Made by a program: the position numbers and the translations under genes
NCBI GenBank assembly: GCA_030454085.1
Contig: JAKDJD010000048.1
Coordinates: 1-16,023 of the forward strand
Direction of reading: 5' to 3'
DNA: 16,023 nucleotides
From: Kocuria sp.
Lineage (GTDB): Bacteria > Actinomycetota > Actinomycetes > Actinomycetales > Micrococcaceae
In this document: piece by piece, positions 1-6,060 of the stretch
Numbering within the stretch: position 1 is the stretch's first letter
Layout: each line of letters starts with the position of its first letter
Notes under the pieces: model-generated
Databases searched by the model: none
Seen by the model: the letters and a program-made list of their open reading frames with translations, nothing else
Told to the model about the DNA's origin: nothing

Positions 1-63
1 CTGATTGGCTGGAACGGCGCCGCGGCTCGGGCGAGTGCGCTCCGGGACCTGCCGTTTTTGTGG

Positions 64-82
64 CGAGGCGGCGGTTTTGTGC
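64..82 (+). repeat. 19-base repeat unit, copy 1 (unpaired)
   Basis: Reads CGAGGCGGCGGTTTTGTGC, a close variant of the unit consensus CGAGGTGGCAGTTTTGTGC. No inverted partner is visible nearby. A more degenerate piece of the same unit (about 51-62, GCCGTTTTTGTG) lies just upstream. Confidence 0.6.
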
Positions 83-93
83 CGTACTGCTCG

Positions 94-210
94 CGAGGTG
101 GCAATCTCGTACTGTTTTTCCCACGAGGTGGCAGTTTTGGGACAGATTGGGTCGGATCCAGTCCCAAGACTGTCACCTCGCGCGCTTGCCCGCACGAGAC
201 TGCCATCTCG
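94..210. repeat. Nested palindrome made of four copies of the 19-base unit
   Basis: The outer arms are 94-112 (CGAGGTGGCAATCTCGTAC) and 192-210, whose complement reads CGAGATGGCAGTCTCGTGC; they match at 16 of 19 positions. The inner arms are 124-143 (CGAGGTGGCAGTTTTGGGAC) and 161-180, whose complement reads CGAGGTGACAGTCTTGGGAC; they match at 18 of 20. The two stems are separated by symmetric 11-base internal loops (113-123 and 181-191), and the apical loop is 144-160. All four arms are versions of one unit, so the order is unit, unit, inverted unit, inverted unit. This resembles REP/BIME-type intergenic elements in architecture; no known family was recognised. It could act as a cruciform, terminator or RNA-stability element for whatever lies left of the window. 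Confidence 0.75.
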
Positions 211-276
211 ACCCGCGGCCCTCGCCCCTGAGCATCCGCCAGCCCGCGCGAACAATCCACCCACCCCGTCCATTTA

Positions 277-295
277 CATAGTTAGGCAAACCTTA
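277..295. promoter_or_regulatory. Possible DtxR/IdeR-type iron box
   Basis: On the minus strand the 19 bases read TAAGGTTTGCCTAACTATG. Compared with the actinobacterial DtxR/IdeR consensus TTAGGTTAGCCTAACCTAA, 13 of 19 positions agree, and 13 of the first 15. It lies about 50 bases upstream of the -10 box of the TetR/MFS operon. It may be chance, or may add metal-dependent control of the operon. Confidence 0.35.
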
Positions 296-315
296 GAGAT
301 CAAGGACACAAATAG

Positions 316-344
316 TGCAGTTGTGCATTTTTTGCAGAACTGCA
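316..344. promoter_or_regulatory. Probable operator of the adjacent TetR regulator
   Basis: An inverted repeat of TGCAGTTGTGCA (316-327) and TGCAGAACTGCA (333-344), arms 11/12 complementary, is separated by five T. Each arm is itself a TGCA-N4-TGCA near-palindrome. The right arm directly abuts the -10 box at 345-350, so a bound dimer would cover the -35 region. Autorepression by the TetR protein encoded at 357 is the simplest reading. Confidence 0.55.
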
Positions 345-350
345 TAAGAT
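345..350 (+). promoter_or_regulatory. -10 box of the TetR/MFS operon (leaderless-type)
   Basis: TAAGAT ends exactly six bases before the GTG start at 357, the spacing expected when transcription begins at the start codon. No Shine-Dalgarno is present. A weak -35 (TTGTGC, 321-326) lies inside the inverted repeat. Confidence 0.5.
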
Positions 351-356
351 GCATAG

Positions 357-1007
357 GTGCAAACGACAGAACCATCCCTTCGCGAACGACGCCGGGCACG
401 GACGTGGGACTCGATCCACGCGGCCGCGCGTGAACTTGCGTCAGAACGCGGAATCAGGCAGACCACCGCGGAACTCATCGCGGAGAAAGCTGGCGTCTCA
501 CCGCGAACGTTCTTCAACTACTTCGCGACCAAGGAAGACGCCGTCATGGGGCTGCGTCCCCCTCAGATGACCGAAGACATGTTGGCACAGGTCCAGGCGG
601 ATGAGTCGGGGGGCCTGCTCGCGCAGGCGGCCCGACTCCTCGCCAGCGTCCTGTACGACTCGTTCGCCAGTGACATCAGGGGGATCATGAACGAGCTCAC
701 CGAAGACCGGGATGACATGCGGCAACGCATGAAGATCCACATGCTTCGGTGCGAGCAGGAGCTCAAGGACTTCCTGCTCGCCATGGACTGGGCCGTGTAT
801 CAGGAAACCGGCCGGTTCGTGCGTCGTGAAGACGAAAACAGCGAGCCGGAACCCGAGCAGGAAGAGCGCATCCGCGCGATCGTCCTGATGGCCACCGCTG
901 TTCTCCGTTACGTCGACTATGGCACCCGAGCTTCCCGGGATGAGTTTGCCGCATCTATCAATCGCACCGTGACACTGTTCTCCACCATGATCAAGGAGCC
1001 TCGTTGA
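357..1007 (+). CDS. TetR/AcrR-family transcriptional regulator
   Basis: A 216-residue cytoplasmic one-domain repressor of typical TetR length. The N-terminal helix-turn-helix spans about residues 10-60: the frame contains TTAELIAEKAGVSPRTFFNYF followed by a KEDA motif, which is the characteristic TetR DNA-binding region and recognition helix. The C-terminal ligand domain (residues 65-216) is all-helical and not diagnostic of a ligand. The start is GTG at 357; the ATG at 349 is out of frame. The gene overlaps the following MFS exporter start by three bases (TTGA), so the pair is translationally coupled and the regulator most likely controls the exporter and itself through the inverted repeat at 316-344. 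The inducer is unknown. Confidence 0.9.
   Translation: MQTTEPSLRERRRARTWDSIHAAARELASERGIRQTTAELIAEKAGVSPRTFFNYFATKEDAVMGLRPPQMTEDMLAQVQADESGGLLAQAARLLASVLYDSFASDIRGIMNELTEDRDDMRQRMKIHMLRCEQELKDFLLAMDWAVYQETGRFVRREDENSEPEPEQEERIRAIVLMATAVLRYVDYGTRASRDEFAASINRTVTLFSTMIKEPR
993..998 (+). promoter_or_regulatory. Shine-Dalgarno deciding the TTG start of the MFS gene
   Basis: AAGGAG sits five bases before TTG at 1004, inside the last codons of the TetR gene. This fixes the unusual TTG start and the TTGA stop/start overlap. Confidence 0.75.
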
Positions 1008-2863
1008 GCACCACCTACACACCGCGTCACGCCGTTGGGGGTGGCAAGAGCGGAGCCGGAGCGGCTCAGACCGATCCGGCCTCACCCGCAACCGGGGAGA
1101 TGCCATCTGCTCACTCGGCCCAGAAGGGCGGATTCGGTCGCCCCACCCCCAACACCAATATTCTCCTGCTGTTCATCGGCCTGATGATCATCATGTTGAT
1201 GTCCTCACTGAACCAGACGGTTCTCTCGCCGTCCCTGCCGACCATCGTCGGTGAGCTGAACGGCGTCGAGCACATGAGCTGGGTCATCACCGCATTCATC
1301 ATGGTCTCGACCATCATGATGCCGGCATACGGCAAGCTGGGCGACCTCTGGGGTCGCAAACCCATGTTGATTTTCGCGATCATCGCGTTCGCGGCGGGTT
1401 CCGTGACGGGCGCCGTCGCCCAGGACATGACGACCCTCATCATCGCCCGTGGCCTCCAAGGGCTCGGCGGTGGCGGCCTCATGATTCTGTCCCAGTCCGT
1501 GATCGCGGACGTGATTCCCGCCCGTGAGCGCGGCAAGTACATGGGTGCCCTGATGGGTGTCTTCGCGTTCTCCTCGGTCGCGGGCCCGCTCCTCGGCGGT
1601 TGGTTGACCGAAGGGCCCGGCTGGCGCTGGGCGTTCTGGATGAATATCCCGCTCGCCGTCATTGCGCTCTTGGCGACGATCTTCCTGATTCCCCACACCA
1701 ACAAGGAAGCCGGCGCTGAACGTCGAAAGATCGACGTCTTCGGCATGGCCTTCCTCGGCGCGGCGACCGCATGCCTCGTGCTTGCGATGACTTGGGGCGG
1801 CAACCAGTACGACTGGGACTCGCCGACCATCATTGGCCTGCTGATCGCGGTTGTCGTCTGCGTGGCCATCTTCATCCCGATCGAATCCAAGGTGACCGAG
1901 CCGGTCATGCCGCTGGCCCTGTTCAAGGACCGCAACTTCAACCTGACCACGATCGCCAACCTGTGCATGGGCATCGGAATGTTCGGTGCCGTCGGTTACA
2001 TGCCGACCTACATGCAGATGGTCCTCGGGGTCGACGCGACGCAGGCGGGACTGCTCATGATTCCGATGATGGGCATGTTGCTCATCACTTCGATTACGGT
2101 CGGATTCATCGTGGCCCGGATCGGTCGGTACAAGATCTTCACTGTCGTGGGTTCGGTGCTGCTCGCCCTCGGGCTGTTCCTCCTCTCCCACCTCGAGGTG
2201 GATACCCCGGCCTACATCATCTGCATCTGCCTGGCGGTCATCGGTCTGGGTCTGGGCATGTCGATGCAGCTGCTGACCCTGATCGTCCAGAACTCCTTCC
2301 CGATCAGCATGGTCGGAACGGCGACGGCGGCGAACAACTTCTTCCGTCAGGTCGGCGCGACCATGGGGTCGGCCCTCGTCGGCGGCCTGTTCACCTCCCG
2401 CCTCAAGGATTTCCTGCAGGACCGCATGCCGCCTCAGGCCATGGCGGCCACCGGTAGCGGCGGGTCCAACTCGCTGACCCCCGGCCTCGTGGAGAAGCTG
2501 CCCGGCCCGATCAAGGACGTCGTGATCGGCGCGTACAACGACGCTCTGGTTCCGATCTTCCTGTGGATCGCACCGTTGGGCATCCTCGCCGCGCTGATTC
2601 TGCTGTTCATCCGCGAGAAGGCGCTGGCCACCAGCGTCTCGGACTCGGGTCGGACGGGTGACATCTCCGAGGAGGGCGCCGACGACGCGGGCCATGCCGA
2701 GCCGTCGACCTCCGAGCAGGGTGCCTCGGACGACCAGGAGTCGGAGGCCTCCGGTCCCCGCCACCGTGCTCCGGGAGAGGAATCGGAGGAAGAGGTGCGT
2801 CCGCGAACCGGCGAATTCCCTCTCCCTGAGACCGGCTCCATGATGCAGGTCAACCGGAAGTAG
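1004..2863 (+). CDS. MFS drug exporter, DHA2 (EmrB/QacA-type) family, 14 TM
   Basis: A 619-residue proton-driven exporter of the inner membrane. Hydrophobic segments begin near residue 50. Motif D1 is present as LNQTVLSPSLPTI, and motif A as GKLGDLWGRKP (about residues 110-120). WRWAFWMNIPLAVIA follows TM6, as in DHA2 transporters. The length and about 14 hydrophobic stretches fit DHA2 rather than 12-TM DHA1. In motif D1 the acidic residue usual in drug/proton antiporters (LDQT) is Asn. After the last membrane segment there is an acidic, Ser/Glu-rich cytoplasmic tail of about 80 residues, longer than usual. The start is TTG at 1004, chosen because AAGGAG precedes it and it overlaps the TetR stop. 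Substrate unknown; linkage to a TetR gene suggests export of a toxic compound or metabolite. Confidence 0.92.
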   Translation: MSTTYTPRHAVGGGKSGAGAAQTDPASPATGEMPSAHSAQKGGFGRPTPNTNILLLFIGLMIIMLMSSLNQTVLSPSLPTIVGELNGVEHMSWVITAFIMVSTIMMPAYGKLGDLWGRKPMLIFAIIAFAAGSVTGAVAQDMTTLIIARGLQGLGGGGLMILSQSVIADVIPARERGKYMGALMGVFAFSSVAGPLLGGWLTEGPGWRWAFWMNIPLAVIALLATIFLIPHTNKEAGAERRKIDVFGMAFLGAATACLVLAMTWGGNQYDWDSPTIIGLLIAVVVCVAIFIPIESKVTEPVMPLALFKDRNFNLTTIANLCMGIGMFGAVGYMPTYMQMVLGVDATQAGLLMIPMMGMLLITSITVGFIVARIGRYKIFTVVGSVLLALGLFLLSHLEVDTPAYIICICLAVIGLGLGMSMQLLTLIVQNSFPISMVGTATAANNFFRQVGATMGSALVGGLFTSRLKDFLQDRMPPQAMAATGSGGSNSLTPGLVEKLPGPIKDVVIGAYNDALVPIFLWIAPLGILAALILLFIREKALATSVSDSGRTGDISEEGADDAGHAEPSTSEQGASDDQESEASGPRHRAPGEESEEEVRPRTGEFPLPETGSMMQVNRK

Positions 2864-2911
2864 CTGAGTCCCCGAGCCCGATACCGGGTTCGCCCCCCTG
2901 CGTGGTGACAC

Positions 2912-2961
2912 ATGACGCCGCCCGCTCGCGATCCTTGGAGATGGCGAACGGGCGGCGTCAT
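2912..2961. terminator. Rho-independent-type hairpin after the MFS gene
   Basis: Arms 2913-2929 (TGACGCCGCCCGCTCGC) and 2944-2960 (GCGAACGGGCGGCGTCA) are complementary at 16 of 17 positions, extendable by one A-T pair, with a 14-base loop. Only a weak T-tract follows, as is common in high-GC actinobacteria. Confidence 0.8.
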
Positions 2962-3165
2962 TGCTGTGCGAGGGCCTTCAGGTGCGAGGGCCTTGCGGCA
3001 TGTTCCGTAATTACAATTTCCGCGCTGCTGCAAGGGTGCGTGGGATCGATCCACTTCGGATATTCCGCAGGGGGCATATGGCGCGTGGGTCGCAAATGCC
3101 GTCATGACAAGGGGTAACTTCGGCGGGTTGGGTCAAAAAGTAACGGATCGCACACTTTCGGGTAT
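2962..3165. other. Intergenic stretch with a short direct repeat
   Basis: Together with the terminator, this fills 2864-3177 between the MFS gene and the small gene at 3178. A 13-base direct repeat GTGCGAGGGCCTT occurs at 2966-2978 and 2982-2994. No gene, RNA gene or known riboswitch was recognised. Confidence 0.55.
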
Positions 3166-3171
3166 TACCAT
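3166..3171 (+). promoter_or_regulatory. -10 box (leaderless-type) of the small conserved gene
   Basis: TACCAT lies exactly six bases before ATG 3178, and there is no Shine-Dalgarno. The overlapping TATTAC (3163-3168) is an alternative hexamer. No good -35 is seen. Confidence 0.4.
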
Positions 3172-3177
3172 GGACCC

Positions 3178-3498
3178 ATGATCTTCAAGGCGGTGGGCGA
3201 GACTCGGCCGTATCCTGAGCATCCGTTCAAGGACCGACGAGAGTGGGCGATGCTCGCCCCGTGTCAGGTCAGGCTGGACCAACTGACGACGACGCAGCGA
3301 ATGCTTGATCTGGCGACCCTCTTCGGTGAGGAGGCCACCTTCTATGGCGACATCTTTCCGCACGTCGTGAAGTGGAAAGGTCGCCTGTACCTCGAAGACG
3401 GAGTGCATCGCGCTCTGCGTTCCGCCCTGCAGCACCGGCCCGTGATGTACGCACGCATTCTCGACCTTGATGACGGATCGGGGAATCCAGAGGCCTAG
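3178..3498 (+). CDS. Small conserved actinobacterial protein with ParB-like motif
   Basis: A 106-residue soluble protein with no signal peptide or membrane segment. It resembles a family I remember as widespread in Actinobacteria and usually left hypothetical (sometimes auto-labelled as a VapB-type antitoxin). Visible features are PCQVRLDQL (about residues 28-36), TFYGDIFPHVVKWKG, and LEDGVHRALRSALQ (about 72-85) followed by a strand PVMYARILDL. The G-x-HR-x-x-A pattern followed by a beta strand resembles the N-terminal ParB/sulfiredoxin fold, but no function follows from this. No toxin-like partner lies beside it, so a toxin-antitoxin role is not supported here. It is 92 bases upstream of a TetR gene on the same strand, which has its own -10 box. 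Function unknown. Confidence 0.75.
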   Translation: MIFKAVGETRPYPEHPFKDRREWAMLAPCQVRLDQLTTTQRMLDLATLFGEEATFYGDIFPHVVKWKGRLYLEDGVHRALRSALQHRPVMYARILDLDDGSGNPEA

Positions 3499-3577
3499 TG
3501 AGCGACGGAAGCTGAGTGCAGACTGGCAGGTCACTGTGATCTTGCCTTCCCGGTCGTGATTTGGTGACATCCGGTCC

Positions 3578-3583
3578 TATACT
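3578..3583 (+). promoter_or_regulatory. -10 box (leaderless-type) of the second TetR gene
   Basis: TATACT is a near-consensus -10, placed exactly six bases before ATG 3590, with no Shine-Dalgarno. The -35 region is poor. A short palindrome TCACTGTGA (about 3532-3540) upstream could be part of an operator, but this is weak. Confidence 0.55.
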
Positions 3584-3589
3584 GTCGAT

Positions 3590-4270
3590 ATGCCTCGTAT
3601 CTCCGCACCCTCCAACGCCGCGCAACGGGAGAACACCCAGAATGCGATCCTGAAGTCTTTCGGTGAACTCCTCTATACCCGCGGCCTGACCGGGCTGACC
3701 ATGACTCACGTTGCCAAGAACGCGGGGATCGGTCGGACGGCCGTGTACAACTATTTCGCCGATATGGGTGAGCTGCTGGTCGCTTACGCGTTGGACGAGA
3801 CCGAGCGATTCATCAACGACCTCCGCACGGAGCTGACCAGCGTCACGAATCCCGTGGACCAGCTCGCCGTCTACGTGCGCATGCAGATCGAGGACATGTC
3901 CCGCAGGCATCTCCCGCCCGGACCCGCGATGCGTTCGGTTCTTTCTCCCGAGGCCTTCGCGAAGCTGGGCGACCACGTGGGAGAGCTCCAGGCGGTGCTC
4001 GCAAGGATACTGACCGCGTGCATCGACCAGGGCTACCTGCCGCCGTCGGACATCACCGAACTCGCGCAATTGGTCCACGGCTCGCTCAGCTCGGCCGCGG
4101 ACCGGGGCAAGAACGAGGAGGACGAGGTCCGCAACGAGCGAATCCGACACACGACCTCGTTCATCCAGCTCGGGCTCGGGGCGCAGTTCGACGCCGACGG
4201 CCGCCCGGTCGCCGCCTATGCGGATCGTGTGAGGGAAGAAGGCGCGAGGCTCCGTTCCGTGGCCTCCTGA
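3590..4270 (+). CDS. TetR/AcrR-family transcriptional regulator
   Basis: A 226-residue regulator. The N-terminal DNA-binding domain (about residues 15-62) reads through ILKSFGELLYTRG, MTHVAKNAGIGRTAVYNYF and GELLVAYAL, the usual TetR helix-turn-helix order. The C-terminal half is helical and gives no ligand. The start is ATG 3590, set by the -10 six bases upstream. No target is obvious: the gene upstream is a small conserved protein and the gene downstream is convergent (pyridoxal kinase). It may act only on itself or on distant genes. It ends before a bidirectional hairpin terminator. Confidence 0.9.
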   Translation: MPRISAPSNAAQRENTQNAILKSFGELLYTRGLTGLTMTHVAKNAGIGRTAVYNYFADMGELLVAYALDETERFINDLRTELTSVTNPVDQLAVYVRMQIEDMSRRHLPPGPAMRSVLSPEAFAKLGDHVGELQAVLARILTACIDQGYLPPSDITELAQLVHGSLSSAADRGKNEEDEVRNERIRHTTSFIQLGLGAQFDADGRPVAAYADRVREEGARLRSVAS

Positions 4271-4306
4271 CTATGGGCATCCTGAACGACAGAACGCCGT
4301 GAGCGG

Positions 4307-4358
4307 AACGAGCCGCCGGGTCCATCGCTCTGACGAGCGGTCGGGCCGGCGGCTCGTT
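4307..4358. terminator. Bidirectional terminator between tetR and pdxK
   Basis: Arms 4307-4319 (AACGAGCCGCCGG) and 4346-4358 (CCGGCGGCTCGTT) are perfectly complementary over 13 bp with a 26-base loop. It sits between convergent genes ending at 4270 and 4363 and can serve both. Confidence 0.8.
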
Positions 4359-4362
4359 TGCG

Positions 4363-5178
4363 TCAGGAGGCCTCGTTGACCTGCTTCAGCGTGTCGAAGG
4401 GTGCATGGGAGCTGATGCGGGCCTCGATCCCTCGGGTCACGAATGCCTTGGCGTTGCGGGCGGCCTGGAGCGGCGTCGCCCCCTTGGCGAGTTCGGCCGT
4501 GACGGCGGCAGCCAGAGAGCAGCCCGCCCCGGCCACTGCGACCTCTCCGATCTTGGGCGAGGAAAGTATCTCTGTGGTCTCGCCGTCGTAGAAGACGTCG
4601 ACGGCGTCCGGCCCCTCGATCCTGACCCCGCCCTTGGCCAGAACGGCGGCACCCGACCGCTCGTGAATCCGCCGCGCGGCCTCTTCGAGATCGGCGACGT
4701 CGTTGATCCGGTCCATCCCCGACAGGGAGAGAGACTCGAAGTGATTGGGCGTGACGAAATCTGCCAGCGGAAGAATCTTTGAGGTCAGGGCCTTGTCCGT
4801 GTCCAGAGCGGCGCCCGGTTCCTGCCCCTTGCAGATCAGCACCGGGTCCAGCACGATGTTCTTCGGGCTTTGCCGGCGCAGCGTCGCGGATACGGTGTCG
4901 ATCGTGTCGGGAGACCCGAGCATCCCGATTTTGACCGCGTCCAGGTCGTACGCGGTCGTGTTGACCTCGAGCTGGTCCGCCAGCGTCTGCTGGTCGATCG
5001 GGAGGACACGGTGGCCCCAGTCGTTCTTCGGATCGAAGGAAACGATGCACGTCAGCGAGAGGCACCCGTAAACCCCGAGCGCCTGGAACGTCTTGATGTC
5101 CGCCAAGGCGCCCGCACCGCCCGTGGCCTCGGAACCTGCGATGGTCATGGCAACGGGAGTCTGAGAAGTTGTAGTCAT
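4363..5178 (-). CDS. pdxK: Pyridoxal/pyridoxine kinase of the ThiD-like (HMP kinase) family
   Basis: A 271-residue cytoplasmic ribokinase-superfamily enzyme that phosphorylates the B6 vitamers pyridoxal/pyridoxine and/or hydroxymethylpyrimidine. N-terminal MTIAGSEATGGAGALADIKT (from about residue 11) is the ThiD/PdxK substrate-binding glycine motif. DPVLICKG (about 111-118), FVTPNHFE (about 141-148) and VAGAGCSLAAAVTAELAKG (about 215-233) follow. The last has Cys220 where other ribokinases have Asp (GTGD), which, with the VLICKG strand, is the pattern of Gram-positive PdxK such as B. subtilis PdxK rather than classical ThiD. The frame is open to 5415, but the start at ATG 5178 matches the family N-terminus and a -10 box six bases upstream. 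Divergent from the yhhQ-like transporter. No other B6 or thiamin gene lies nearby, so the preferred substrate is inferred. Confidence 0.85.
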   Translation of the reverse strand: MTTTSQTPVAMTIAGSEATGGAGALADIKTFQALGVYGCLSLTCIVSFDPKNDWGHRVLPIDQQTLADQLEVNTTAYDLDAVKIGMLGSPDTIDTVSATLRRQSPKNIVLDPVLICKGQEPGAALDTDKALTSKILPLADFVTPNHFESLSLSGMDRINDVADLEEAARRIHERSGAAVLAKGGVRIEGPDAVDVFYDGETTEILSSPKIGEVAVAGAGCSLAAAVTAELAKGATPLQAARNAKAFVTRGIEARISSHAPFDTLKQVNEAS

Positions 5179-5184
5179 ACCTCC

Positions 5185-5213
5185 ATTATCCAACCGCCGG
5201 GTAAGATTTTCAC
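5185..5213 (-). promoter_or_regulatory. pdxK promoter (leaderless-type)
   Basis: On the minus strand GTGAAA (5213-5208) and GATAAT (5190-5185) are spaced by 17 bases, and the -10 ends six bases before ATG 5178. The intervening GGAGGT looks like a Shine-Dalgarno but touches the start codon, too close to work normally, so it may be chance. Confidence 0.55.
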
Positions 5214-5322
5214 GGCTCGGGTGGCAGACGAGCCCTGACGGCGCTCGGCGCCGCATCGGAACAGTCGAACCACGGTTTCCCTGCTCGGGGCGAAGCCGCG
5301 TCAATACAGATTGGTGACCACA

Positions 5323-6060
5323 ATGCAGTCCACCCCCACAGGGCCCGGCACGCCGGAAACACCCGGCCACGACACAACACCCGGTGCGCCGAACGGACCG
5401 ACGTACGCGAGACATCCGAAAACATACTTCGACCTGCTCCTGGCGCTCTACTGTGTGCTCCTGATCCTCTCGAATATCGGCGCCACCAAAGGCGTCGCCT
5501 TCGGGCCGATTCTGACCGACGGAGGATTCTTCCTCTTTCCGCTCGCGTATGTTCTAGGCGACGTTGTCACCGAGGTCTACGGGTTCAAGGCCGCACGCCG
5601 AGCCATCATCACCAGTTTCTGCGCCGGGGCCTTCGCCTCCCTGAGCTTCTGGATCACGATCATGCTGCCCTCTGCGGACTTCTATGAGAACCAGACAGCC
5701 TTCGAAACGGTTCTCGGTCCGGTCCCCAGGATCATCGGTGGATCGTTGCTCGGATTCCTCGTTGGCCAGCTCCTCAACGCATGGATCATGGCTCTCATCA
5801 AGAAATGGACCCGCGAGCGGTTCATGTGGGTCAGGCTCATTGGTTCGACCCTCGTGGGAGAGTTCGCTGACACCCTGATCTTCTGCACGGTCGCGGCGCC
5901 GATCCTCGGCATCCAGCAGTTCGGCGACTTCGCCAATTACGTGGTGATTGGCTACTTCTACAAGTGCCTGATCGAGGTCGTCCTGTTGCCGATCACGTAT
6001 CCGACCATCGGATGGTTCAAGAGGCACGAACCCACGTACCCCGGCGCGGTCAGTCGGTGA
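5323..6060 (+). CDS. yhhQ: Queuosine-precursor transporter, VUT/YhhQ family
   Basis: A 245-residue inner-membrane protein with about six hydrophobic segments, of usual VUT/YhhQ length. Family hallmarks are LILSNIGATKGVAFG, TDGGFFLFPLAYVLGDVVTEVYG (in the first third) and LVGEFADTLIF plus YFYKCLIEVVLLPITYPT near the end. Characterised YhhQ proteins import queuosine precursors (preQ0/preQ1) for tRNA modification. A proline/threonine-rich cytoplasmic N-terminus of about 30 residues precedes the first helix. TTG 5311, GTG 5314 and ATG 5323 are all in frame; ATG is chosen by default because none has a good Shine-Dalgarno. No tgt or queuosine gene is in the window. Its last 11 bases overlap the convergent MBL gene. 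Confidence 0.88.
   Translation: MQSTPTGPGTPETPGHDTTPGAPNGPTYARHPKTYFDLLLALYCVLLILSNIGATKGVAFGPILTDGGFFLFPLAYVLGDVVTEVYGFKAARRAIITSFCAGAFASLSFWITIMLPSADFYENQTAFETVLGPVPRIIGGSLLGFLVGQLLNAWIMALIKKWTRERFMWVRLIGSTLVGEFADTLIFCTVAAPILGIQQFGDFANYVVIGYFYKCLIEVVLLPITYPTIGWFKRHEPTYPGAVSR

Larger units (their letters stand above)
1..356. other. Intergenic region before the TetR/MFS operon
   Basis: No convincing gene is seen here. A reading frame runs through on the plus strand, but it is made of repeat sequence and continues over the start of the TetR gene in another frame. The stretch holds a cluster of a 19-base repeat unit (64-210, partly as nested inverted repeats), a DtxR/IdeR-like box (277-295), a TGCA-rich inverted repeat (316-344) and a -10 box (345-350). 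Positions 265-356 are clearly AT-richer than the flanks, as expected for a promoter region. Confidence 0.7.

Noticed and set aside
64..210. Repeat cluster as a CRISPR array
   Set aside because: Copies are irregularly spaced, occur in both orientations, are diverged, and no cas genes are present.
5..433. 142-codon open frame at the window start
   Set aside because: It is composed of the inverted repeats, crosses the promoter and overlaps the TetR gene; the protein has no recognisable features.
2822..2836. LPETG near the C-terminus of the MFS exporter, like a sortase signal
   Set aside because: It is followed by only eight polar/charged residues with no hydrophobic segment, and the tail should be cytoplasmic.
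1205..2911. Long minus-strand open frame opposite the MFS gene (568 codons)
   Set aside because: Shadow frame caused by high-GC codon use; the product is low-complexity Arg/Asp/His-rich with no domain.
5214..5322. preQ1 or TPP riboswitch upstream of yhhQ/pdxK
   Set aside because: No conserved core of either class could be found on the matching strand; pdxK also appears leaderless.
5179..5415. Longer N-terminus for the pyridoxal kinase
   Set aside because: The extra 79 residues are Arg/Gly/Cys-rich, overlap the yhhQ start and have no counterpart in the family, whose homology begins at about 5148.
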